Below are positions 42,826-50,341 of a stretch of DNA of 64,000 nucleotides, in pieces. Under the pieces are notes generated by a model. The model was given only the letters and a program-made list of their open reading frames with translations. It had not been told where the DNA came from and did no database searches. The stretch covers positions 61,949 to 125,948 of the forward strand of contig JAFZAH010000055.1 in NCBI GenBank assembly GCA_017548275.1, given 5' to 3'. The DNA is from Prevotella sp. Its GTDB lineage: Bacteria > Bacteroidota > Bacteroidia > Bacteroidales > Bacteroidaceae. The position numbers and the translations under genes were made by a program. Each line of letters starts with the position of its first letter. Position 1 is the first letter of the stretch.

Positions 42826-44697
42826 ATGAGACAACCATACGATGTCATTGTCATCGGAGCGGGCCACGCCGGGTGCGAGGCTGCCACCGCCGCCGCCAAC
42901 ATGGGGGCGCGTACGCTGTTGGTGACGATGGATATGAACAAGATAGCGCAGATGTCGTGCAATCCCGCCATCGGAGGCATCGCCAAAGGGCAGATTGTGC
43001 GTGAGATTGACGCGCTCGGCGGACAGATGGCACTGGTGACCGACGCCACCGCCATCCAGTTCCGTATGCTCAACCGCTCGAAAGGTCCCGCGGTGTGGAG
43101 TCCCCGTTCGCAGTGCGACCGCGGCAAGTTTATCTGGAAATGGCGCGAGGTGCTCGACCATACGCCGAACCTTGACATCTGGCAAGACCAGGCCGACGAA
43201 CTGCTCGTGGAGAACGGCGAGGCGGTGGGCATTCGCACCATCTGGGGCGCGGAGTTCCGGGCCAAGAGTGTCATTATCACCGCCGGCACATTCCTCAACG
43301 GACTGTTGCACATTGGCAGGAAACAGGTTCCCGGCGGGCGCATCGCCGAGCCGGCTGTCCCCCACTTCACCGAGAGCATCACACGCCACGGCATCCGCAC
43401 CGCCCGCATGAAAACCGGCACACCCGTGCGCATCGACAGACGCTCGGTTCACTTCGACGACATGGAGATACAAATCGGCGAGGACGATTTCCACCAGTTC
43501 AGTTACATGGGCCAACGACGCCCCTTGCGACAGCGCCCCTGTTGGATATGTTACACCAACCCCGAGGTGCACAAGACACTGATGGCGGGCATCGACGACT
43601 CACCCCTATACAACGGACAGATACAGAGCATCGGGCCGCGCTACTGTCCCTCGATTGAGACCAAACTGGTCACTTTCCCCGACCGCGAGCAGCACCTGCT
43701 GTTTCTCGAGCCCGAGGGCGAAGACACCAACGAGATGTATCTCAACGGTTTCTCGTCGAGTATGCCGATGGATGTGCAGATAGCCGCACTCAGACATATC
43801 CCAGCCTTGCGCGATGTCAAGGTCTATCGCCCCGGCTATGCCATCGAGTACGATTTCTTCGACCCCACCCAACTCCACCACTCGCTCGAGTCAAAGGTCA
43901 TCAAAGGGCTGTTCCTCGCAGGACAGGTCAACGGAACCACCGGCTACGAGGAGGCGGGTGGACAAGGTACGGTGGCAGGCATCAACGCTGCCATTCGTTG
44001 CGGTGGCGGCGAGCCCTTCGTCATGCGACGCGACGAGAGTTATATCGGCGTGCTCATCGATGACCTCGTGACCAAAGGCGTGGATGAGCCCTATCGTATG
44101 TTCACCTCGCGCGCAGAGTACCGCATCCTGCTCCGTCAGGACGATGCCGACGCACGACTCACCGAGCGCGCCTACCAAGCAGGACTGGCCACACGTGACC
44201 GTTACGAATGGTGGACGGAGAAGCGCGAAGCCATCCTCCGCATCATACGCTACTGCGAAGAGACACACATCAAAGCCAAGGACGTGAACGGCGCTTTAGA
44301 GGCTCTGGGCATTACCCCGCTGAGGATGGGATGCCCGCTCATCGAACTGCTCGGTCGTCCGCAAATCACCCTGTCGATGGCGGCAGATATCCTGCCCGAC
44401 CTGAAGGCGGCGCTCAACGAACCACACAACCGACGTGAGGAGATTGCCGAGGCGGCAGAGATACGCATCAAATACAAAGGATATATCGAGCGCGAACGAC
44501 TCGTGGCCGACAAGATGGTACGTCTGGAGAACGTCAAAATCCGGGGTCACTTCGACTACGCCAACCTCAACGCCATCTCGACCGAGGCACGGCAGAAACT
44601 CCTCAAAATAGACCCGGAAACCTTGGCGCAGGCCAGCCGCATACCGGGCGTGTCACCCTCCGACATCAACGCCATGCTCGTACTCATGGGAAGATGA
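42826..44697 (+). CDS. mnmG: MnmG (GidA), tRNA uridine 5-carboxymethylaminomethyl modification enzyme
   Basis: The 623-aa FAD-binding partner of MnmE, which modifies U34 of tRNAs reading split codon boxes. The FAD motif IGAGHAGCEAA (about residues 9-19), the SCNPAIGGIAKGQIVREID region and the C-terminal helical domain (IPGVSPSDINAML) are complete. mnmG is often found near the replication origin; here a parS-like site follows it after about 100 bp. Confidence 0.96.
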   Translation: MRQPYDVIVIGAGHAGCEAATAAANMGARTLLVTMDMNKIAQMSCNPAIGGIAKGQIVREIDALGGQMALVTDATAIQFRMLNRSKGPAVWSPRSQCDRGKFIWKWREVLDHTPNLDIWQDQADELLVENGEAVGIRTIWGAEFRAKSVIITAGTFLNGLLHIGRKQVPGGRIAEPAVPHFTESITRHGIRTARMKTGTPVRIDRRSVHFDDMEIQIGEDDFHQFSYMGQRRPLRQRPCWICYTNPEVHKTLMAGIDDSPLYNGQIQSIGPRYCPSIETKLVTFPDREQHLLFLEPEGEDTNEMYLNGFSSSMPMDVQIAALRHIPALRDVKVYRPGYAIEYDFFDPTQLHHSLESKVIKGLFLAGQVNGTTGYEEAGGQGTVAGINAAIRCGGGEPFVMRRDESYIGVLIDDLVTKGVDEPYRMFTSRAEYRILLRQDDADARLTERAYQAGLATRDRYEWWTEKREAILRIIRYCEETHIKAKDVNGALEALGITPLRMGCPLIELLGRPQITLSMAADILPDLKAALNEPHNRREEIAEAAEIRIKYKGYIERERLVADKMVRLENVKIRGHFDYANLNAISTEARQKLLKIDPETLAQASRIPGVSPSDINAMLVLMGR

Positions 44698-44794
44698 GGG
44701 ATGAACCCATGAAGAACAGCCCCTCTCCCATTGCTCTCTATCGCTCCTGTCGCACCCGTTTTTACTGCGAAAATATTTTACAAAATTAACGAAT

Positions 44795-44810
44795 TGTTTC
44801 ACGTGAAACA
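44795..44810. other. parS centromere site (perfect palindrome)
   Basis: TGTTTCACGTGAAACA is a perfect 16-bp palindrome differing at a single position from the classic TGTTCCACGTGAAACA ParB-binding site. It lies in the mnmG-apt spacer. Plasmid and chromosome parS sites of this form load ParB for segregation and usually cluster near oriC. Confidence 0.8.
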
Positions 44811-44830
44811 TTTACAAAACAACATAGACA

Positions 44831-45364
44831 ATGAACAACAAGACACTGCTTGAGAACCTCCGTTGCATCCCCGACTTCCCCGTGAAGGGAATCAATTTCC
44901 GCGACGTGACCACACTGTTTAAGAACGCCGAGTGCCTCCGCATCATGGAGGACGAGTTGTATGAGATTTACAAAGACAAAGGTATCACGAAAATCGTCGG
45001 CATCGAGAGCCGCGGATTCGTCATGGCCTCAGCGCTCGCCACACGGCTCGGTGCCGGCGTAGTGCTCTGCCGCAAACCCGGGAAACTGCCCGCGGAGACC
45101 ATTCAGGAGAGTTACACCAAGGAGTACGGCACTGACACCATCGAGATTCACCGCGACGCCATCATCCCCGACGACGTGGTGCTGCTCCATGACGACCTGC
45201 TCGCCACTGGCGGCACCATGAAGGCCGCCCTCAACCTCGTGAAGAAGTTCAACCCGAAACAAGTCTACATGAACTTCATCATCGAACTGGTGAACGAGGG
45301 GCTGGAGGGCCGCAAACCCTTCGCTGAAGACAACATCGAAATCACATCACTCCTCGAGGTTTAA
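44831..45364 (+). CDS. apt: Adenine phosphoribosyltransferase
   Basis: A 177-aa salvage enzyme making AMP from adenine and PRPP. The PRPP-binding motif VVLLHDDLLATGGT (about 117-130) and the N-terminal IPDFPVKGINFRDVTTL typical of APRT are present, as is ESRGFVMASALA. Flanked by the parS-like sites on both sides. Confidence 0.95.
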   Translation: MNNKTLLENLRCIPDFPVKGINFRDVTTLFKNAECLRIMEDELYEIYKDKGITKIVGIESRGFVMASALATRLGAGVVLCRKPGKLPAETIQESYTKEYGTDTIEIHRDAIIPDDVVLLHDDLLATGGTMKAALNLVKKFNPKQVYMNFIIELVNEGLEGRKPFAEDNIEITSLLEV

Positions 45365-45372
45365 TGTTTATG

Positions 45373-45484
45373 ATTTGAGGTTTGAGATTTGAGATTTGAG
45401 GTTTAAAAGTTACAGCCTACCCCTAGCGCCTTCGAGGCTAACAACAATCCTCAAATCTCAAACCTCAAACCTCAAACCTCAAAT
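45373..45484. repeat. Inverted TTTGAGGT / ACCTCAAA arrays
   Basis: The left array 45373-45404 (ATTTGAGGTTTGAGATTTGA type) and the right array 45449-45484 (CCTCAAATCTCAAACCTCAA type) are inverted with a 44-nt spacer and can form a long hairpin. It fills the apt-uvrC spacer directly before the second parS-like site. The same family occurs at 49197-49280 and inside ccsA (59771-59812). Confidence 0.8.
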
Positions 45485-45500
45485 AGTTCCACGTGAAACA
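45485..45500. other. Second parS-like site, overlapping the uvrC start
   Basis: AGTTCCACGTGAAACA matches TGTTCCACGTGAAACA at 15 of 16 positions (first base differs). Its last base is the A of the uvrC start codon. Together with the site at 44795 it forms a pair 690 bp apart. Confidence 0.75.
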
Positions 45501-47308
45501 TGAAAGACCAAAGCCACTTAAAAGAAATCGTCGCCAACATGCCCGAGCAACCCGGAAGTTACCAGTTTTGGGATGCCCAGAGCGTGATTATTTATGTGGG
45601 CAAGGCGAAGAACCTTAAGCGGCGTGTGGCTTCCTATTTTCACAAAGAGGTGGACCGATTCAAGACCAAGGTGCTGGTCAGCAAGATTGAGAACATCACC
45701 TACACAGTGGTCAAGACTGAGGAGGATGCGTTGCTGTTGGAGAACAGTCTCATCAAGAAGCACAACCCGCGCTACAATGTGCTGCTAAAAGACGGCAAGA
45801 CCTACCCCAGTATCTGTGTTACTAACGAATACCTGCCACGCGTTTTCAAGACACGCACCATCAACAAGAAATGGGGCACTTACTTCGGACCCTACAGCAA
45901 TCTGGCGTCGATGTATGCCATCTTGGAACTGATTGCCAAACTCTGCAAACCACGCTCATGCCGCATGCCCATCACGGAGGAAGGCATACGCAAAGGCAAA
46001 TACAAAGCCTGCCTGGAATACCACATCCATAACTGCAAAGGACCCTGCATCGGCAAACAGACCTGTGAAGATTACCAAGAGAGCATCCGTCAGGCCAAGG
46101 AGATACTGAAAGGTAACACCCGCGAGATATCCGACTTCCTCTACGCAGAGATGCAACGGCGGGCAGCCAATCTGGAATTTGAGGAGGCAGAGGCTTTGAA
46201 ACAACGGAATCTGCTCATCAAAAACTACTGCGCTAAAAGCGAGGTGGTCAGCAACACCATCACCAACGTGGACGTCTTCACCATCGTCAATGACGGCGAC
46301 AGAAAGGTGGCATTCGTCAATTACATGCACGTGACCAACGGCAGTATCAACCAGGCTTTCACCTACGAGTACAAACGCAAACTCGACGAGAGTGACGAGG
46401 AACTTCTCCAACTCGCCATCCCGGAGATACGCACACGCTTCGGCAGCACCGCCAAAGAGGTGATTGTTCCTTTCAATATGGAGTGGGACATCCCGGGTGC
46501 CACGTTCTTCATTCCCCAAAAAGGCGACAAAAAACACCTGTTGGACCTTTCGGAGATGAACGGCAAACAATATAAGTTCGACCGCCTGAAACGTGCGGAG
46601 AAACTCAACCCTGAGCAGAAGCAGACAAGGTTGATGAAAGAACTGCAACAGGCGCTGAAGATGGAGAAATTGCCTTACCAAATAGAATGTTTCGACAACT
46701 CCAATATCAGCGGAACAGACGCAGTGGCCGGATGCGTGGTGTTCAAAGGCCTTAAACCCAGCAAAAAAGACTACCGCAAATATAACATCAAGACGGTGAC
46801 AGGACCTGATGACTACGCCTCGATGCAAGAGGTAGTACGCCGCAGATACTCCCGCATGATGGAGGAGGGCACTCCCCTACCCGACCTTATCATCACCGAC
46901 GGCGGAAAGGGACAGATGGAGGTAGTCAGACAAGCGATTGAGGACGAACTGCACCTGCACATACCCATCGCAGGACTGGCGAAAGACGACCGTCACCGCA
47001 CCAACGAACTGCTATTCGGTTTCCCGCCCGTAGTCATCGGCATGAAAACCAACAGCGAACTGTTTCATATCCTCACACGCATACAAGACGAGGTGCACCG
47101 CTACGCTATCACCTTCCACCGCGACAAAAGGAGCAAACGGGCACTGCATTCTGCGCTCGACGACATCAAAGGCATCGGACCGAAGACCGCAGAGGCCCTT
47201 TTAAGGCGTTTTAAGAGCGTCAAACGCATCAAGGAGGCACCTCTCCAAGAACTGGAGGAATGTATCGGCACGGCGAAAGCAAAGGCCGTTAAAGAAGCAC
47301 TGAAATAA
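45500..47308 (+). CDS. uvrC: UvrC, nucleotide excision repair nuclease
   Basis: The 602-aa excinuclease subunit that makes both incisions around DNA lesions with UvrAB. An N-terminal GIY-YIG nuclease (QFWDAQSVIIYVGKAKNLKR, about 15-40), a UvrB-interacting UVR motif (about 200-235), the RNase-H-like C-terminal endonuclease (IECFDNSNISGTDAVAG) and helix-hairpin-helix motifs at the end (IKGIGPKTAEALLRRF) are all present. Its start codon overlaps a parS-like site, so ParB binding could influence its expression. Confidence 0.96.
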   Translation: MKDQSHLKEIVANMPEQPGSYQFWDAQSVIIYVGKAKNLKRRVASYFHKEVDRFKTKVLVSKIENITYTVVKTEEDALLLENSLIKKHNPRYNVLLKDGKTYPSICVTNEYLPRVFKTRTINKKWGTYFGPYSNLASMYAILELIAKLCKPRSCRMPITEEGIRKGKYKACLEYHIHNCKGPCIGKQTCEDYQESIRQAKEILKGNTREISDFLYAEMQRRAANLEFEEAEALKQRNLLIKNYCAKSEVVSNTITNVDVFTIVNDGDRKVAFVNYMHVTNGSINQAFTYEYKRKLDESDEELLQLAIPEIRTRFGSTAKEVIVPFNMEWDIPGATFFIPQKGDKKHLLDLSEMNGKQYKFDRLKRAEKLNPEQKQTRLMKELQQALKMEKLPYQIECFDNSNISGTDAVAGCVVFKGLKPSKKDYRKYNIKTVTGPDDYASMQEVVRRRYSRMMEEGTPLPDLIITDGGKGQMEVVRQAIEDELHLHIPIAGLAKDDRHRTNELLFGFPPVVIGMKTNSELFHILTRIQDEVHRYAITFHRDKRSKRALHSALDDIKGIGPKTAEALLRRFKSVKRIKEAPLQELEECIGTAKAKAVKEALK

Positions 47309-47415
47309 TAAACAACAAGAGAACTCGCCATAAATCTATAATCGTGGTATCGTCTAAACTCCCAAACTCCTAAACTTCTAAACTCCCAATTTGAACACTA
47401 AACCCTAAACCATCC

Positions 47416-47868
47416 ATGCGAGCAGTCATACAACGAGTTTCAGAAGCGTCTGTCACCATAGAGGGACAGGTAAAGTCAGCCATCGGCAACGGTTTGCTCG
47501 TGCTGTTGGGCGTAACAGCCGATGACAACGACGACGATATCGAGTGGCTGGTAAAAAAGATTGCCGCCCTGCGCATCTTCGACGATGACGAGGGCGTGAT
47601 GAACCGTTCAGTGATGGATGTGGACGGCGAGATAATGGTCGTCAGCCAGTTCACACTCATGGCTTCCACCAAAAAAGGAAACCGTCCCTCGTATATTCAC
47701 GCAGCGCCACACTCTATCGCCATACCCTGCTATGAGCGATTCTGCGAAAAAATGCGCAGCGCCACCGGAAAAGACGTGGCTACAGGCGAATTTGGCGCAA
47801 ACATGAAGGTTCGTCTGCTCAACGACGGCCCGGTAACCATTATCATTGACACGAAAAACAAGGAATAA
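47416..47868 (+). CDS. dtd: D-aminoacyl-tRNA deacylase
   Basis: 150 aa that removes D-amino acids from charged tRNA. The family signatures RAVIQRVSEASVTIEG at the N-terminus, LMVVSQFTL-like SQFTLMASTKKGNRPSY, and the C-terminal NDGPVTIIIDT are present. A CTAAACCCTAAACC stretch precedes the start. The MazG-like gene starts one base after the stop codon, so the two are cotranscribed. Confidence 0.95.
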   Translation: MRAVIQRVSEASVTIEGQVKSAIGNGLLVLLGVTADDNDDDIEWLVKKIAALRIFDDDEGVMNRSVMDVDGEIMVVSQFTLMASTKKGNRPSYIHAAPHSIAIPCYERFCEKMRSATGKDVATGEFGANMKVRLLNDGPVTIIIDTKNKE

Positions 47869-47869
47869 C

Positions 47870-48205
47870 ATGAAAACAATCACTATCAGCCAGGCGCAAA
47901 CCATGGTAGATGAATGGATACACCAATACGGCGTGCGCTATTTCTCAGAACTCACTAATATGGCATGCTTGACCGAGGAGGTAGGCGAACTGGCGCGTGT
48001 CATCGCACGAAAATACGGTGACCAGAGTTTCAAAGCGGGTGAAAACACCGATTTGGGTGAAGAAATGGCCGACATTTTGTGGGTTTTGCTCTGTCTCGCC
48101 AACCAAACGGGTGTCAATCTGACCGAAGCATTCCAAAAAAGCATTGAGAAAAAGATACAGCGCGACCATTTACGGCATATTGAAAACCCGAAATTAAAAG
48201 CATAA
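47870..48205 (+). CDS. MazG-like nucleotide pyrophosphohydrolase
   Basis: 111 aa with the all-alpha NTP pyrophosphohydrolase motif: LTEEVGELARVIARKYG (EExxE) and DLGEEMADILWVLLCLANQ (ExxD). These enzymes hydrolyse non-canonical or excess NTPs to NMP and pyrophosphate. The ATG at 47870 is chosen, one base after the dtd stop. The start of the longer frame would overlap dtd. Confidence 0.88.
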   Translation: MKTITISQAQTMVDEWIHQYGVRYFSELTNMACLTEEVGELARVIARKYGDQSFKAGENTDLGEEMADILWVLLCLANQTGVNLTEAFQKSIEKKIQRDHLRHIENPKLKA

Positions 48206-48280
48206 TACGACACACCAATGTCGCTACTAATATAAAAAACGTTGAAAAAACCTATTACCAACAAATAAAATCTTCAAAAA

Positions 48281-49192
48281 ATGGAACAAAACGATCAAAA
48301 TTCAGTCGGAAAGAGCAAATATGATGAGGCTCTGAGTAAATATGTGACCGACGTGGACGATGCGAAGGTGGAGGAAGCGGTGAAAAAGATCATCGCTGAG
48401 AAAGTGCCGGAAAACGACACGGTAGAAGTGAAGAAATTCCTCATGGGAAGCATCGAACTCACCACTTTGAAAACCACCGACAGCGAAGAAAGCGTGCTGG
48501 CGTTCACGGAAAAAGTCAATCAGTTCGACGAGGCCTACCCCGCCCTACCCCATGTCGCCACCATCTGTGTTTATCCCAATTTCGCTAAAATCGTCAGCCA
48601 GACACTCGAGGTTGACGGTGTGGAAATCGCCTGCGTATCGGGCTGTTTCCCCTCATCACAATCATTTATCGAGGTGAAAGTAGCAGAAACTATGCTCGCT
48701 GTGAAAGACGGCGCCACAGAGATAGACATCGTCATGCCCGTGGGAAAATTTCTCAGCGGCGACTATGAAGGTGTCTGCGACGACATCGCAGAACTGAAAG
48801 AAGCGTGCGGAGAATGCCCCATGAAGGTCATTTTAGAGACAGGTTGCCTGAAAACAGCCTCCAACATCAAGAAAGCGTCTATTTTATCCATGTATGCAGG
48901 CGCAGATTACATAAAGACTTCAACGGGCAAACTCAGTCCGGCAGCCACTCCCGAGGCGGCTTATGTGATGTGTCAGGCCATCAAAGAATACTACGATGAG
49001 ACGGGCATACAAATCGGTTTCAAACCTGCTGGAGGCCTGAATACCGTCATGGATGCAATCATTTATTACACCATTGTCAAAGAAGTGTTGGGTGAGAAAT
49101 GGCTCACTAACCGCTGGTTCCGCCTCGGCACAAGCCGTCTGGCCAACCTCTTGTTGAGCGAAGTGCTCGGTGAGGAGAAGAAATTCTTCTAA
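48281..49192 (+). CDS. deoC: Deoxyribose-phosphate aldolase
   Basis: A 303-aa class I aldolase that cleaves deoxyribose-5-phosphate into glyceraldehyde-3-phosphate and acetaldehyde in deoxynucleoside catabolism. The Schiff-base lysine is K212 in YIKTSTGK, and DIVMPVGKFLSGDYE contributes to the barrel. The N-terminal extension of about 70 residues (DDAKVEEAVKKIIAEKVPEN) is typical of longer Bacteroidota DeoC. It ends before an inverted TTTGAGGT repeat pair at the convergent junction with the prenyl synthase gene. Confidence 0.94.
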   Translation: MEQNDQNSVGKSKYDEALSKYVTDVDDAKVEEAVKKIIAEKVPENDTVEVKKFLMGSIELTTLKTTDSEESVLAFTEKVNQFDEAYPALPHVATICVYPNFAKIVSQTLEVDGVEIACVSGCFPSSQSFIEVKVAETMLAVKDGATEIDIVMPVGKFLSGDYEGVCDDIAELKEACGECPMKVILETGCLKTASNIKKASILSMYAGADYIKTSTGKLSPAATPEAAYVMCQAIKEYYDETGIQIGFKPAGGLNTVMDAIIYYTIVKEVLGEKWLTNRWFRLGTSRLANLLLSEVLGEEKKFF

Positions 49193-49196
49193 ATTG

Positions 49197-49280
49197 ATTT
49201 GAGGTTTAAGATTTGAGGTTTGAGGTTTTAATGAGGTTATAATATGACAAACACATTAAATATCTCAAGCCTCAAAACTT
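49197..49280. repeat. Inverted TTTGAGGT / CCTCAAAA repeats
   Basis: The left arm 49197-49233 (GATTTGAGGTTTAAGATTTG type) and the right arm 49262-49280 (CTCAAGCCTCAAAACTTAA type) sit at the convergent junction of deoC and the prenyl synthase. It is related to the array at 45373-45484 and may act as a bidirectional terminator. Confidence 0.7.
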
Positions 49281-50256
49281 AAACGTTTCTTTGTATCACA
49301 TAGTCCAAATAGGCTTTCAGCGAAACAGCTATTTCCGATTTATTGACATGATTTTCGATGAAAACCTGAGCGTTTTGATGCAATTCTGACATCTTTTGCA
49401 CAGCATAATCAATGCCTCCATTGTCTTTTGAGAATGCAACTAAACGGGCTATTTCTTCGGCATTGACACTGTGATTCTTAACTTTTTTGGCTATTTTCAA
49501 CATCACCGCATCGTTCGTATGACGCAAAGCATAAATGGCGGGAAGGGTCAATTTGCCCTCTGCCATGTCATTGCCGGTGGGTTTGCCGATCTCTTTTGAA
49601 TCGTAATAGTCAAAAATATCATCGCGTATCTGGAAAATCATACCCACAGCATTGCCAAACTCGGTTGCCGCAGCGATTTCCTCTGCTGAAGCATGTGCAG
49701 AAATGGCACCAATTTCAGCACAAGTAGCGAACAACGAGGCTGTTTTTTGCTGTATCACCGTATAATAAACCTCTTCGGAAATACCGCCGTCAATAAAGTT
49801 ATTCAGTTGTAAAATCTCGCCTTTGGAGAGTGTGCGACCCAGTTCCGCCAAACTCTGTATGATGCGGTCATTCGACGTGTAAGCAACACGTAAAAGGGCC
49901 GTAGAAAGGATATAATCACCCACCAAAACGGCCACTTTATTATTATAGGAAGCATTGACTGATGCCTGTCCGCGACGCTCCTGACTCTCATCCACAACAT
50001 CGTCATGCACCAGGCTGGCCGTATGAAGCAACTCCAGACCTACAGCGGCATTTTGGGTCACCAAAGATACCTCACCGAAATTTATAGCCATGAGCAGAGT
50101 GAGAATAGGGCGCATACGCTTACCGCCACGCTGACGGATATGCTCCAATGCTTGAGACAAGGTGCCGTCTGTGTGTTGCAAAGACTGGTTAAAGAGGGTG
50201 ACAAACTCATTTAACTCATTGACAATAGGTGATTTAATCTCCTTCAAGTAATCCAT
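49279..50256 (-). CDS. Long-chain trans-prenyl diphosphate synthase
   Basis: 325 aa of the octaprenyl/solanesyl-type polyprenyl synthases that build the side chain of menaquinone. First aspartate-rich motif DDVVD at residues 85-89 (HDDVVDESQ) and second DDIFD at about 210-214 (IRDDIFDYYD). Small residues (A80, S81) just before the first motif fit a long-chain product. A strong promoter lies 17 bp upstream. Product length is inferred. Confidence 0.92.
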   Translation of the reverse strand: MDYLKEIKSPIVNELNEFVTLFNQSLQHTDGTLSQALEHIRQRGGKRMRPILTLLMAINFGEVSLVTQNAAVGLELLHTASLVHDDVVDESQERRGQASVNASYNNKVAVLVGDYILSTALLRVAYTSNDRIIQSLAELGRTLSKGEILQLNNFIDGGISEEVYYTVIQQKTASLFATCAEIGAISAHASAEEIAAATEFGNAVGMIFQIRDDIFDYYDSKEIGKPTGNDMAEGKLTLPAIYALRHTNDAVMLKIAKKVKNHSVNAEEIARLVAFSKDNGGIDYAVQKMSELHQNAQVFIENHVNKSEIAVSLKAYLDYVIQRNV

Positions 50257-50272
50257 GGCATGAATTTTGTCA

Positions 50273-50304
50273 CAAAATTAGTGATTTTATCGCACTTATT
50301 CAAA
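50273..50304 (-). promoter_or_regulatory. Promoter of the prenyl synthase gene
   Basis: On the minus strand, TTTG (complement of 50301-50304), a 20-nt spacer, then TAATTTTG (complement of 50273-50280). It is well placed 17 bp before the start codon, giving a short leader. Confidence 0.65.
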
Positions 50305-50341
50305 AAAAATGCGTAATTTTACGCGGAAAAACAAAAAAGCT

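Noticed and set aside
42664-43572. 302-aa minus-strand frame over the mnmG start
   Set aside because: It overlaps the conserved FAD motif region of mnmG and has no recognisable domain, so it is treated as a shadow frame.
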